Below are positions 46,081-60,600 of a stretch of 64,000 nt of DNA, piece by piece. The notes under the pieces are model-generated. The model did no database searches. It worked only from the letters and a program-made list of their open reading frames with translations, and was not told where the DNA came from. The stretch spans positions 8,207,104-8,271,103 of the forward strand of contig JAAONU010000001.1 of the NCBI GenBank assembly GCA_012932295.1, given 5' to 3'. The stretch's first letter is position 1. The number at the start of each line of letters is the position of its first letter. The DNA is from Cyclina sinensis (lineage: Eukaryota; Mollusca; Bivalvia; Venerida; Veneridae). A program made the translations under genes and the position numbers.

Positions 46081-49000
46081 CAAACTTGTGTATTGTCTAG
46101 TGTCTGATATTTATATGATGCTTTAAAAATAAACGTATAACATGTTTCAGTCCTTAAAAAGAAGCGTGAATTCGGTTTTTTCCCTGTGGGTTCCGATATT
46201 ATTTACTATATTTTCTCTGTATTGTTGTTGTTGTTTTTCTTTTTCTTGTGTGTATCCACTGATTTAGAAAATAGTACCAAACCTTCTTCTTTCAGCTTGA
46301 CTTTATTTTATTAAAAACCGACCTGTAGAAAATTTGTTGATTTTTCTAGCTATATGAAAACAGATTTATGAAAAATGTCTAAGTGATATAATTATGAAGG
46401 CAAATGCTTTAAATGTCAACAATTTATCATATTATAGCTGAATATATTACAACCTACCGTCACTCTATCAAAGTAATTATCAACATATTAGTAATGCAAA
46501 CACGTATACAAAATACATCGCTTGCCGTTCACATCCATGAATTGTTTTTACAAAGTTTAAATGTCATATACATGTAAGGACTTCACGTACATAGTGTATG
46601 GATATTCTTGGCTTAATCAAGGATCAAATGAAGGTAAGAAATATTGTTGACTCTATCTAGTGGCTAAAGTAATCATATAGACCCTTTTTGTGTTTTCATA
46701 TTTTTCAAATCTTTTGTTTCAATAATTGGATGATGTTAATTGAATGCATAAACGTTCTATAAACAACAGAGAATTGTGATTCCTTTCAAACAACACACGG
46801 TCTTATTAACAAGAAATCAAAATGAACAAATCGTTCGGTATACTGTCTTCATATATGCTTACTTTGAACGAGCTAAATTATTTTTAAGTGCATTTTGAAT
46901 TGTCACCGTTCGTGATGCAAGACATACGGTTGAACACGATTCTTCTGTTTGAAGTGTTAGTTCTAGCATTTTTGAAACAAGCAGACTCTTAATTTGTCCA
47001 TTAACAACATTCTTGTCTAAAGCTACACATGTAAATGAGACAATTTTATCAATATAATTTGTTCTTTGGCCCTGAGGGCTTAAATTTCATTGCGGTCATT
47101 GTAACATATAATGCATATGTACACTAAGCCACTATACTTTTACCAAATATTTTATTGATTTATGTTTAGAAGTCCTCACAGACCTTAGGAATAAGACTTA
47201 TTTCACAAAACATTGCACCAACAAAATTTCGTAATTTAGAGGTTTAGATATCAATTAAAAATTCAAGACAAGCGACCATATCCCTCAATCATTAAATTGT
47301 AGTTTCGATTTTAAGACCTGATAGAATCTTATTTTTAAAAAAAATATTTGAGTGTTGTACCATTAGTACTACCCACTATTATTGCAGTAATACAGGCGTT
47401 CCTTTTTTAAATCCATTGAACCAACGAATGATTAAATCCCCAATTCTATTGCTATCCTAAGGTACATGACTGTGCTTCGTGGGATTGTTTGCTTTTTCGT
47501 TTCCTCGTGGAACAGTTTGCCTGGCAGAATGTACGTTATCATCCCAGGTTTGTCACTAATGTAGTGATGGGTGAAAACGGTCTTTGTCAGACATGGCTGC
47601 TGACCTAGATATTGTTGTTTCTTCTGTTGCAGTTTTCGAGGAAGTTATGTTGTACTGATAGGACGTGTGTCTCGTAATGTGGAATGTGTGATACACATTA
47701 AGCAGTGACAGATTTTGAATGTTTTGTCTTTGTGGTCAATTTTGTATGACATGTCTGTCATATATATTGCCAACGCAGCTATTTGTTTCACTACAATTTT
47801 AGAAATGAAATCAGTGACAATCATGATAACATTTAATCAGGGTTATAACACAGTTACACACATTTCCACTTAATCATTATTTTGTAAATAAATTCAATAA
47901 AGTTGACTGGATTTAAAGAAAGCCATTTTCTATAACATCACTTTACATGATTATGTCATAATATGACATGAATTTATAACGATTTGCTAATTAGTTTTTT
48001 TGTACAGACAATGCCATATAAATCTATGTATTTTATTGTTTTGTCGAGTCGTAAATACAAGCTAGGATGTATGATTTACGACTGTAAAGGCAATTAATAC
48101 TTTGAACTAATATATTCCTATCATGTCCATCTTTGGATATATAACATTAGGTTAACTGACAACATTGCATAAAATTTAATTTTTGACGTAAATTATTTGT
48201 TTAAAAAAACAGATCAGAAAAATCTAAAAGCGATAAAAAAATTCAGTATATTGTATACAAGTAAAACAAAGCCTTATGAAATTTACCTTCAAAATAGAAA
48301 TAAGTTTTTTTATGATTCAAAACCCTAATCTTTGGAATTATCCCTTAAATCTGTTAATTTTGTGTCTGGGTGATTGATTCTTCAGTTCTTCATACGTATA
48401 CTTCTTATCTATGATGAGATTTCATAGGTTAGAGAAAAACTATAATTTAGTTTTTATACAATTCCACATCTCAAGTACCTTCTTTGAGACTGGTTTTTTT
48501 CAGTTTTCGTTTATAGCTTGAGATAAAACTGTGTCTAAAAGGAATAAGAAGATGGTGATCTATTGAAAAGGTAGCCATTGTTGCATTTTAAAAGGACTAT
48601 TTTAACAAAAGTGAACACATATATTCGCTTGATATTGTACAGGTATCAGCTTGACAGTATAATCATAAATACACAACACCACAAGTATCATTTCTATTTC
48701 CAAACAATATGTTACCATTATCCTGACACCTACAGATACAAGGAAGACAAGTAGGTTTTAAAAGAGAATTTATTGACAAAGCTGTATTTCATGTAAATAT
48801 ATATTCGCTGTTGCAGATGCATACTGTTGCAACAGCTTGTTTGAATTCATTAACCAACTTCTTGCAGCTCTATAAACTTGTGCTGAGCATTAAACTAAAA
48901 AATAAAGTGCTTATGAATGATTGCTAGCTGTTTTCTGATTTTTTTTCATGATGACGTCAAGATTAAAGTGGCCCTACTTTTTCAATTAAATGAGTTTTTT

Positions 49001-49619
49001 GTATTTTACGTCATTGTACGACAAGGATAATAACCGGAGCTCCTCATATTACTATTTCTGTCCAAATGCGTCAAATACGTACATCTGTTGTTTTGTTAAT
49101 CGCGAAGGAAACTGTCTCTTGGACCATGTCCTTCAATTTAACTTGTGAATAAACAGCATGGTCTGTTACCTCCACGTGCGTCCTATTTCATTTTAAATTT
49201 GTGTACGTTTTTATTAGGTCAAACATAAAAATCAACTGTTAATTCAAGTGAAGAAAACAGTAAAAATGCTAAAAAATATAATAAAAATGTAGTATGTCAA
49301 TGAAACATTTTACATTACTAAAGATGATTATTTTCCCCAGAATATACAGTTGAAAAACACAAGTGATATACGTAGGTAATATTGTTTTTAAACAAATCTT
49401 ATATTATTATATTCGTAATTTATAATAATTAGGTTTATTTCCGACAAAGGCAAACATGTTATGGTTTACAAACGTAGCAATATATTAACAGAGTGAGAGA
49501 ATAAATATTCTTTTTAAAAAAAGATCAAACAAGCAGTAGCTATCATTGTAAGTGACAAATGTCTTGAGGAGTGCTGTCTGAAAAAGTGTTTTGGTTTAAA
49601 GATTGATATTTAAATGAAA
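46081..49619. other. No gene supported
   Basis: A possible short 5' exon (46598-46633, MDILGLIKDQMK then GTAAGA) and a good acceptor at 47633 are visible, but no family or connecting exon makes them convincing. The rest is AT-rich. Confidence 0.3.
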
Positions 49620-49870
49620 TGTCAATTCTGGACACAACCACGAAGGAGGAAAGCATAAACAAGGGACAGGAAGTCATTTGGAACGACAGCGAAATATTGC
49701 TTTAATGTGATGAACATTCCCAATTATATCAAAATCTTGTAACAACGAGACACAGATCAAACACAATAACACAGGTATGTAGAATCTAGTATTTTCTGCC
49801 GGTTCAGACGACCGATAGACAGACGGTCGGATGGACAGTTTCGAACATTCCCTCTATTTGGTGAAAATTT
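49620..49870 (+). repeat. Mollusc-type repeat fragment
   Basis: Contains TGTGATGAACATTCCCAATT, ATATCAAAATCTTGTAA and a GATAGACAGACGG block. Part of it matches 50363-50405. Confidence 0.5.
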
Positions 49871-50299
49871 GTGAAATATTTAGCTTAAATTCAATAATAT
49901 ATTACTGACTTACAGAGCTGACACAAGATAAAGGGAACCAGTATTTGATATCATTTTGTGGTACAGACAGCAGACGTCTATATGGACGATGATATTGTGG
50001 AATTATCCGGTATCCAGAATTACTGCATTTATTCCATCTTGCCTGGTGACATTGGTACTACTATTATGCTTGATTCCCTCTTTCTTGATGGCATTGAAAC
50101 TTGTATTATGATTGATTCCATATTGCTTTATTTCATTAGAAATTGCGTTATGTTTAATTATATCATTAATTGTTGGCTCTTTGAACTTGCATAACGCTTC
50201 ATTCAATCTTGCTGTGTACTATTTCATCGTCTTTTGTACTGTGTTAGAATAGTCAAAATGCGATGTACCGAAAAGACCGACAGTATCCTATATTTAAAA

Positions 50300-50410
50300 T
50301 AATTTCTGACCTTGACCTTGACATTGGAAACCCGGGTCTTGTTTGCAACATTCGTGCTCATGTGATGAACATTTGTTGCAAGTTATATCAAAATACTTTT
50401 AATGGTACGG
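50300..50410 (+). repeat. Mollusc-type repeat fragment with TGACCTTGA pair
   Basis: Overlapping TGACCTTGA motifs at 50307-50315 and 50313-50321 are followed by TGTGATGAACATTTGTTGCA and ATATCAAAATACTTT, shared with 49700-49740. Confidence 0.5.
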
Positions 50411-52912
50411 TTATTTAGCGGATAATTTAAGTGATAAAAGAGTCCGTTTTAACAGTTGTCGTGTTGTGTATGGCAACGAGATAACATGATTGGTCAGAAG
50501 AACAGGTTTTGACCAGACACAGATAATTTGATGTCATTTACGTCATGTAATTTATTGTTTTTTTTTCTTTCTCTTATTAAATTCTGTTTATTGCATTTGT
50601 ATTGATTGACAGTTAATATAATGGACATATATATACGGCAATAATACGAAGAAAATTCAACTTCAATCTCAGCCATAACATTTGTCTGTTGTCTGGCAAC
50701 AAACACTGTAAGGTCAATCACTTGTAGCTGTTTTCGTTCATCACAAACGAGAAAACGGAAAATGTCCTGACTTAATTACGACCTGAATGATCTGTCATAC
50801 TAAGCAATAATTAATACAATACTTGCCAGACATAATCATGGTCGGTGTTTGACACATGTAAAACAAAATATCCCAGGAAAGTATAGCTTACAAAAAGTTA
50901 CAATGTTATTCACTTTTTGTTTCTATGACAAACGGTATTTTGGGATAGTTTCTAACGATATACACAGTGGCAAGAACAGCGTAAGGTAATTTATAAAAAT
51001 ACAGCTTAGAATCCATTTCTATATCATTAAAGCATTCAAAGAAACCAGTAGTACTACTTAATTGTTAAAACTAATTGTGGGTATTTATTTCAGTTAATCA
51101 AAACACATATATAAAAACGTAACGTTAATATTTCAGGTATATTTTTTATTCCGTGTTCTTGCTGACATAAAAAAGTCATTGACCATACTAGGGCTTTTAT
51201 ATTTTTTTATCATATTTCCTTGTATTTTTTTATAGAAAGAACCCGTCTCTTCTTCTGTAGATAACAGGTACTAGCATTTCCTTGCTTGACAAGGCGCTAC
51301 CAGATTGAAATAATTATTTGATATATTGTTGTTGTTGTATTGACGGTTGATAGTTTGAAATTTTGAACATTCTGTTTATTTATATTATTAACGATGACGT
51401 AATTTGGCTAAGTACATGTTCAAACTGCTTCCGTACATTATACAAAGAAGTTTATTACACTCTCACAAGATGTCATCGAACACGAATTATATGTTTCAAG
51501 TAGTGCTCTGAGCATTCTTGAAAATATGTTGTCCCTTCATCTTCCTTATCACCATTCTTGCATTAGACTTGATCTGTAATGGCACCTCTTACAATTATTT
51601 AGCAATAAAATTTACTAGCTCACTGCGACATATTATTTATCATTTAAGACGTTATGACGTTTATTAAAATAAACTGCACCAAATAATACTTGTATAGTTA
51701 CCTGTAAAGTCTATTTACAGGCGGAAAAAAGAAGAGAAGTGTTGAATTAATACCAGGCTTTCAAGACTACAGGCTGCAGTTAATTGAGCAAACATTTTAA
51801 GCATGTGTCTGCTTGCAAAGTACATGCAGTTTTCGTCTTTACCAAGCTTTGAATAAATTTGCACTATTAGCGGGTACTTTATGGTTATTAACGAATAAAA
51901 TAACAAATTAATATTACTGAGGAAAAAAGAAGAGTTTATTTCATAACATCAGATTTATGAAACAAAATTTTGACAGAGGTTTTTATACACATTGACAATA
52001 TGATATACAAGAGTGCATTTCATTGCTTGAATAATTGATAATAACACGCCAACAATCAGTTTTTACGACTGTGAAAGTAATAATCAGTTTGCATTATTTA
52101 TATTTTCTTGTCATATCTTTAGGGCCATTATTGCTATGACAAACAATAAATAATACATAACAAAGCACAATGTTTATTATATTTATTATATTGAAAAAAC
52201 AATGCGTAAAAAGTTTTCTACATTAATTCATTTGATTGTAATTCAGAACGCATTCCGTTTTCTCTCCCTAATTGCAGATAAAACGAAATGCCACTTTTAC
52301 GTCGTACGGTTTTTATAACAAAAATTTATTTCCTTTTACAATCTGTTTAAACAGGACCTTAAATCAGCATGACAATGTTAATTATCAATTAACATGCATT
52401 TATATTTGACATATACATCCATGTTTATTTGTTAACCGCAAGTGTGTTCGCTTCTCCATACATGATTTGGAATGAGTTGTGATTTATTGGAATTTTAACC
52501 ACTATAATTTGATAAGTTGAGTCACAGGAACATGGCTTGTAGTTTATTTTGATTACAGCTTATTACAGGAATGAAGTTATTTACTTGACAAACATGTCAT
52601 GTGGATTTTTTTGGGTCTGATTATATTGTTTTATCGCCAATAGAAAAGTAGTTAAAGTTTTTTTTTTTTGAGTGCAGTATGAATATTATCTTTTCATTAT
52701 TCATCGCAAGGGACAACGAAGTAGTTTAAGGTTCTCAAACGATGTTCTTTCCTTAATGCATAAATTTTTTTTCTCTCATACGTGTTACAATGTTATTACC
52801 AAAATTATGCACAACTCTTTTATTGCATTGATTTGGTTTCTGCCTTTATCTTAGACAGATTAACACCTTTTGTTAAGGCCAATGCAGAATTTTCCTGTGA
52901 TTAAATCGTTAG
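50411..52912. other. No gene supported
   Basis: Several 60-75-codon frames occur on both strands but lack splice sites or family motifs. Confidence 0.4.
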
Positions 52913-53238
52913 TATTTATGGTATCTATTTTCTGTCTATTTGAGCTTATTTATCGTCGGTACCGGTTGCCCATATGACCAACGCCCGCTAAAGAGATTAC
53001 ATTGTAGTTATTTTATGTTGTAGGGGTAGTGCAAGATACAGAAAGCATCCCATTCCAGACACACCCCTGGTTCTTTTGCATGCTCAGTGTATAACACTGA
53101 TACACGGGACCTCGGTTTAACGTCTCATCCGAAAGACTTTTAGTAATGTTAGTGGAGGAGCGGGGGACCTAACTAGGGACCCTGGTTTACCAGTCCAGCT
53201 CGTTACCACTGGACTACATCTTCTCCTATTTATGGTAT
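52913..53238 (-). mobile_element. tRNA-derived SINE, copy 2
   Basis: The element is 52925-53226 with a 12-bp target duplication TATTTATGGTAT at 52913-52924 and 53227-53238. The head on the minus strand reads TAGTCCAGTGGTAACGAGCT, and the body matches 34019-34309, including GAATGGGATGCTTTCTGTAT-type sequence. The tail ends AATAGACAGAAAATAG. Confidence 0.85.
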
Positions 53239-53509
53239 AATTTGGTTTGATGTTTTTAAATGTCGTCGGCAAAAAAAAAGTTTCCACATAAATACAGAAA
53301 AAAACAATTTTATGACGTATGTTTTTCGTATCTCCGAGCAAATTCAATTCGTAGGCTTTAAGTATAAAAAATCATTATAATTATAATGAAAATGTAACGA
53401 AAACAGTCGAAATTCAAAGCACCGTCTCGGGTGGGTACTACAAATATTTTTTATTTTGTAATTGTCAGTGTCTACTGGTCTTAATTAGTATATATGTTTT
53501 TATTCACAG

Positions 53510-53697
53510 ACAAAGAGTTTGAAAATAAAAATAAAACCAGACGTGCCAATCATATTGGCACTTTAAATGCCGTCGTTTCTAATTTATGCCTGATTTCACG
53601 ACATTGTCCTAAGAATGCGTCATATCCCTTTTATAGACAGCAGGCTTTTTCTTATCAGACATTACACGTTCATAAACAACCTGAAAACCTAAACTGA
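53510..53697 (+). CDS. Possible last exon, unknown protein
   Basis: A pyrimidine-rich acceptor (ATGTTTTTATTCACAG) precedes 53510, and the frame is open for about 62 codons to TGA at 53695-53697. It encodes a basic, Cys- and His-containing segment (KTRRANHIGTLNAV, then LCLISRHCPKNASYPF). No signal peptide, membrane span or known domain is visible, and no upstream exon was identified. Confidence 0.22.
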
Positions 53698-56600
53698 CCG
53701 GATATAAACGGTGTTGTAATGTGCATTGTCTAAATATTTAGATCATGACTTAATTTTGCAAAGTAATGATTTTTTCTATGTTCGAAAGCCCTCAAACGTG
53801 ATGAGAAAACAGTTTTACAGTATCGTTACAGAAATTTAAACACGATTCTTCATTTTTTAAATGTAGATTCTGGCATTTTAAAGCTATTTAGACCCTGAAC
53901 TTGTACAACAATATTGCCTTAGTTCATGCATATGAAAATGGTACTTGAACATTTGCTTTTCGTTTTTCTGAGGTCATGTTAACTTTTGGTAAACGTGTTG
54001 ACTGGTCAGTGTGACAGTCGGATTGTTTCTTTACTTCCAGCTATCACCTTAATCGATTGATAACTGACCTTTCACTGTCGAATGTGCAGGTGGTTGTTAA
54101 TTGTGTTACTTCTAGAGAGACATGTAATACCATTCTATTTTTTCCTTCAGATAAGACCTATTAAAAGTTTTAATAAGTAAAAAAAAATATTTAACGTTTA
54201 TTTTCATCTCCTACGACTAAGTATGTAATAGGTTCCATAATTATTGTATATTTTTGTTTAACTTTTATGTATTGTGTTCCAGTTTAGTAAACTAGCAAAG
54301 TTCTACTTCTTTCTAAGATCGTACAGAGATACTAGGAGATCCATTAAAAAATAAATCAATAAAAAAATAAACCACAATCAAATCTCATTATTACTTGATT
54401 ATATCATTTCAACACCTGATTTATATGACGTAAGTGCATGACTTCAAATCTGACTGGCTAATAGGAAATATGATATCATATAATGATTTTATTGCTTATA
54501 ACTCCTAATTACACGCCTCGAAACAATATTTACGACGGTGTACACTGTAACAATGTTGAATTATTAATATTTTAAACCTTATCTTTATGGTTGTCATTGA
54601 GTACTTGACATGCATATAACTTGTTACATGGTACAAATGATTCATTCTTTTCTAATAAAAACAGAAGTAAGAAAGCAAAACAATTAGTCAAAAAAATATC
54701 AGGGTCGTTGTGGTTATGTCATTTACCCGACCTGTAGATCTGCTTAAAAAAGGGTTAAATACGAAAACAGTATTTTATAGACAACCTGTTTTATGACGAT
54801 ATCAAATATTTTTGCGAGTCGGTTTATGCTGTTTTAAGTTATAATACTGACTATGATCGTCAGAAAAAAATATACCAAATTAGAACTCTAGTTTGTTTAA
54901 AAATATCATTAACACCATATCTGCACCATATATAATTGTTATAAGATAAAAGGACATATTCTTTAATACCAGTCTCCTAACATTTTTCTACCGATGCACA
55001 AATACATTAGACTCAAGCGTTTGTTAATTAGATTGACTCCATCGTAAATGAATTTAAAAGTTTTTTCGATTAGCAAATATGACAGAAATAGTCTTCTGTT
55101 CCCTTTTAGCAACAATTTTCTAAACATGATTATAAATGGCGTGAAAAGAAATAAGACAATAAATTCATTATATGTTTTATCATTTCAGTTAGATATTAGG
55201 ACTGAGTACTAGTTAAGTATTAGTTCATATTTCCTATCAAGATGAGCTTTACATTAAATTGGCTATGCTAGATAAAAAGATTAGTTTACAAGTCATCATA
55301 AAATGACTGAGCTTTTGAAACACTCTTGTTGTCAACAGTCTACAAAACGTCAAATGGTATGTCCTGTAAGATTGCCTTATTCATATTTTAATTGTTAGTG
55401 CAATACAGTTTTAGAGAAATGGTAAGGCATGATCAGTTGCTTTTTTATCGCGCTGAAGTCTGATATTCTCAGGAAGTGCATTTACTAGAAATATAGATAA
55501 ATTAATATGATTGATAATGTTTTCTTGATTCAACCAAGATTTATGCAAAAAGGTTGCACCTACATACTTAATGCTTTTAAGTAAAACTTCGTTTGAATAA
55601 CTAAATGAATTTGATTTTTTGGAACCAAAAGTAAAGAGTGACTTTTGTTCTAGACTTAGATGTTTTCTTTCTTTGTTTTTAAATGTTCTTTGGCCAATTT
55701 AACATAAAACCTGGGCGACACGAAGAGGAAGGAAACGAATGATTAACATTGTTAGTTGAGACTGTTACATTAACAATGATTGATTGTTATAGGATTATTA
55801 TTTCCCTTTATTATCAAGATGGCATTTAGATTTAAGTGGTTGCGCTTATTCAATCAAAAGAATTATCTCTGTCATACGTCATTGTATAGAAGTGGTTGAT
55901 CCCAGAATCCCTATTACTGTAAAAAGGTGTCTAGAGTCGGCGTTGTAGCGAACGTTTGTTTGGCAACTTTTCATTTTAACATGGGTCCATTATTACCTGT
56001 GCTTGAGGCGAGGGGATTGGGTCACAAGCTCTACATGAGAATACGTAGAAAAACGTTTCAAATTTGTCGGTCTGAAATCACATGTCGCATCAATGTTGTG
56101 AAATTCTCTTTGTCTGTTTGAGTGCTGAGAATATACTTCAAACTTTTTGCCTCAGGTGTAAATGTTTTACGAAGTCTTATGCAAGGAACCATTTCAGAGT
56201 TTGGAAATGTTGTGCACAGCATTATCTAGAATACCTCTACAAGACCTTTCAAATTATGCTCTTTTTTGTCATTTTAAGCTCTATTCTCGTGTCACAAGTT
56301 TTAAAAAGAAATATATGAGAGATCTTTTATAAAATAGTCTGAAGCTTAAACTTTAAGCAAGCAACATTGTCTACTTCTTTCCTTTTTTGGGGGGATTGAA
56401 GATCGATTTCAAAGCATTTGTATTCATTTGATATACTCGTATGGGCGATATAGGGCCATAATTGCCCTCTTGCTGATTAATCCTGAATTGATTGCACCAA
56501 GAAATGAAGAAATGTTTATTTCTTGCGACAACAGTTAGCTTGATAAGGTAGCTCTAAAAGTTTCTGTACAAATTGGCCGCAAAGAGACCATTTATATTTC

Positions 56601-57309
56601 AAATGCTTTTATTGCTTTGTCGATTTTTTTTAAGAAATCAAAAGCTAGATTTAGATGGTGGATGTAATGATTAATTTGCATGATTTATATTTCCTGTAAT
56701 GTCTTTATGAAGATCCTGGAGTATATAGTTTAGGGAAAAAACTTGTAACATGGCAATTGCAACACTATCTGCAACAACAACAACAAAAATCAGCATAAAC
56801 TAACTTTGTCATTTTTAAACTTTTGAACTTTATCGAAAAAGTATAAACGTTTCGACATCTTTTCTTTAACATATACAATTGTAATTGATTTTAACTCTTA
56901 TATTTCTAAAAGCTTAATAAACTAAGCGCAGTGGTTGCTATGGTAACGGGACATTATTCGATTTTCGCTCCATGGGTTTGAGGTGATTTGTGTTTATGGA
57001 TAAAACGCTTTATTTACCTGTCGTAAGTTTTCCTTACTTCAATTTTCATTTGACATTTTTAACTGTCGAAACAAATCTGGAGATTACGTGCAAATGCATT
57101 AATGTTCAGTCTCAAACTGTTTATATATGAAGACGTTTATATGTTTAAGTTCCAACAACAGTATTGGTTTCCGATGTATAACATAATCAAAATTACAGCG
57201 TAGCTTATCTACTTCAGCCTGAAAATGGAACAAATATTGTAGGCATGTCAATACACTATACAAAGTACTTTCGTCAACTAAATGAAAGACATTCAGTTTA
57301 AAAAATTTA
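53698..57309. other. No gene supported
   Basis: The stretch 55920-56320 has overlapping plus-strand frames of 64 and 78 codons without recognisable motifs. Elsewhere AT-rich sequence. Confidence 0.35.
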
Positions 57310-57601
57310 ACAATTAGTGTTAACATTATCAATTAGAACATTCGCGTTTAAACAATTAGTCCTACCGTTATCACTTAGAACATTCGTGTTTAAACAATTA
57401 GTCCTACCGTTATTACTTAGAACATTCGTGTTTAAACAATTAGTCCTACCGTTATTACTTAGAACATTCGTGTTTAAACAATTAGTCCTACCATTATCAC
57501 TTAGAACATTCGTGTTTAAACAATAAGTGTTAACATTATCACTTAGAACATTCGTGTTTAAACAATTAGTCCTACCGTTATCACTTAGAACATTCGTGTT
57601 C
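57310..57601. repeat. 42-bp tandem repeat, seven units
   Basis: ATTCG marks units at 57340, 57382, 57424, 57466, 57508, 57550 and 57592, exactly 42 bp apart. Units contain TTAGAACATTCGTGTTTAAA. Since 42 is a multiple of 3, one plus frame shows a 14-residue repeat (RTFVFKQLVLPL), taken as fortuitous. Confidence 0.95.
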
Positions 57602-60600
57602 CGGTTTTGCAGAAGATTGTGTTTGAATTCAATATAAAGGACAACATCATTGTGTTTCTGTTAGACGACTTCTGACCAATAAACAAAATAATTAATTGCT
57701 TGAAACGAATATGTCAAGAAATTTTATCGATTGTTATTGCTATATGATGGAAAAATAATACTACCATGTTACATAAAATAATGATTGAACACCAGCAGAT
57801 TGTTTCCTTTTATTATCCAGATGACATTTAGAATTTAGTTGTTTTGTTCCTTTAATCAAATGGATTATCTCTGTAATATGTCAATGCTAGACAGGGATAA
57901 TTGCTCGAATCTCGATTCATGACAATCTTGTCTGAAATGCGTCAATTCACATGGCTTTATTGATTTGTTTAGGGTCAAGGAAAATGTATTTGGTCACGTT
58001 ATGCACACTTAAAAATTGGAAACAATAGTAGGGATCTGTGTTTGTGTTGAGTGTGTTGTGTTTCTTCTTTTGTTGGTAAACTATAAAAGAAACTAATGAT
58101 GAAAGAAACAAATCATTTAATAATAACAGTAAATGAAAGGAATTGAAGAACGTCATGAAGCTACGAATGATACAAATCATTGCAAATACAACAAACTTTT
58201 TCGGAGCAATCGTTCCGTTACAGGTTATTTTCTCGATGAAAATACTTTTAATTCTGCACTTTTTTAATGGTTTGATAACACGACGACAGAATTCACAATG
58301 ACTATTTATTCCCAGGAAGCTTTCAAATTACCTCTTTGACAGGACAAGGAATTTTACGAAAATTTTAATATTAGTTATTCGACGATCTTATAGAGAAGAA
58401 AACGTAGAATTCAAATAGTAGATGTGATTGTCAAACATGACGCATCTCGGTAGGGAATATATTTGACCCCCATCCCGTAGTTTGTATTTTTATTCCAAGT
58501 TTGCTGGAAAAATATGAAAAACGCATTTATATCAGTATAATGATTTTTTGAAATTTCTAAAGGTCTTAGCCTTTGGAAGTTTTAACAATCAGATGAAATT
58601 TTCAAATGCAAAATTGATTGTTGATGTGCAGTTCAGCATTCTTAACATCAAGTCGGATCTATATATTCAGTTATGCTGTTTGAAAAAGAATTATGCATTG
58701 TGGAAAATTATTCCTTTACATTATACAGCTCAAATTCATTCTCATGATAATAATTTACTCTATAGCAAATAACAGTCACAGAAATGAGTTAAATTACTTA
58801 ACTCCACTTTTTTTATATATTTGAAGAACATATTTTAGTAAAATTTAAAATATAGATGCTTAACTATGTAAAGATGGAATGTGCTACTCTGAAGTTTTGT
58901 TTCCCTTTTGTTACAGAAAGTCCTGGCAACAATATCTAAAACAATTCTGCAGCATTTGTTGAAGCCCTCAAATTTAATTTTCTTCTTGTAATTGTTTCTG
59001 TTATTTGGCACATAGCCATCACATCGATGGTTTTAGATCTAATTCCAATTCTTTATTCTTCCGGCATGAAATCTTGAGCAACTGAGCATAATTGACAGCC
59101 CGTGTAATTATTTTGTGAACGTGCAACAGAAGTACCATCCAAACACAACCAATCTATTTAATTGTTGATAAGCAACGCACTTTCAATGGTCAATCACGGT
59201 TGGCTGTTTTTCTTTCTAATTAACGAGTGTATGAAAAGCCTGACCTTATTAATAACCAAATAATCTGTCATCAAGATAATAACCAGTGGGCAGTATACGA
59301 TGAAAAATATTGTGTCCGATGTCAAGGTCCCAACATCGTGAAATAGAATGAACTGTGATATGTTGCTTCGAAAGACACTGAATATCGTCTTTTTTGTTTC
59401 TTTTTTCCTTTTCTTAAACTTGATTTATCAAATTTATTTTCGTAACTGATAAAGTTAATAGTACAAAAATATTTATTTTGTTTTGACAAAATCGTAAATG
59501 AAGTATAAAAGATTTACCAGTACATGGTTCTGCTTTTGATCTGGCAAGGAGGTATGGATTTCTACAACTTGATAAATCATGGAACATCGCAGATAGAAAA
59601 CAAACTGAAAGAAGCCCTTGTTTATACATTATCCCATTTTTTTAAAAAAAAACGTAAGCATATATTGTCAAATACAGAATATTGACCTCTATTTGACATG
59701 TTCTATAACTGAATCATCATAATTGTGTTTGCTATCCATATGAATTGATAGTAATCATAGAATCTGATGAAGCGCTGCTCCCACCATTATGATCTTGTCC
59801 ATTTCCAGAGCAAACAGAAAAAAACGTGACAATTATCCACGATAAGTTTTATAGATTTACACAGTGGCAAAAATACATTGTACTTGATTGCCGTAAGGTC
59901 AATGGATGTCTTAAAAGATGTTTTAGCTACTATACCTATTAGATTAATAATAATAATAATAATAATCCGGTTTATATGTGTAATTAATTTAAAGTTTGTA
60001 TTATACATTGACATATGAAGATTAAGCGTGCCCAACAAATCCTTCAACATGTTAGCAGAAAAAGATAAGAAATATCTTTTAAAAAGATGATCGACGTAGA
60101 AAGAATACAAACTTAATGCCCCATAAGTGAACAGTTTTCAGACATTGAACGCGCCTAGTTAAAGGATGTCCTATTTATGTTACAGTGTAGGCTATGAACA
60201 AAAAAAAAATTGAGTTTAATGGTAAATTGTCAATATCATTTTCTGAAAAACAAATTGAATATTTAGTCATAGTGTTTTTACTATTGCGTAATTTTACGAG
60301 GCAATTAAACTAACAATTACTAATTCTGCCCTAAAATTTCATAACAGCAAAACTTTTAACCAATAGAAAACTTCCTTTTTCAGCAGTAGACTTTGTATCT
60401 AACAATTTCATTCGTTACAAATGTAGGTTAAAATTGATTTTAATACAGCTACGCCGAAAAATAATATGTCATGTTTTTCGAAAAATTTAGATGCTAGTGT
60501 AATTACACGATGTTTAGATGTCAATCGTGATATTACCAGAAGAGCAGAAGAACTTGTTAAATATATTACATGTGCACTCAACTGAATACGATAAGTTTTT

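Noticed and set aside
46598..47690. Possible small gene: first exon MDILGLIKDQMK with GTAAGA donor, and an acceptor CTGTTGCAG before 47634
   Set aside because: Short exons with no recognised family and no unique joining frame; could be chance splice signals.
55927..56318. Overlapping plus-strand frames of 64 and 78 codons
   Set aside because: No motif, no clear splice boundaries, and the first frame begins with GTG rather than ATG.
59414..59629. Possible first exon of a small secreted cysteine-containing protein (minus strand)
   Set aside because: A second frame across the same exon is also open and no downstream exon was found.
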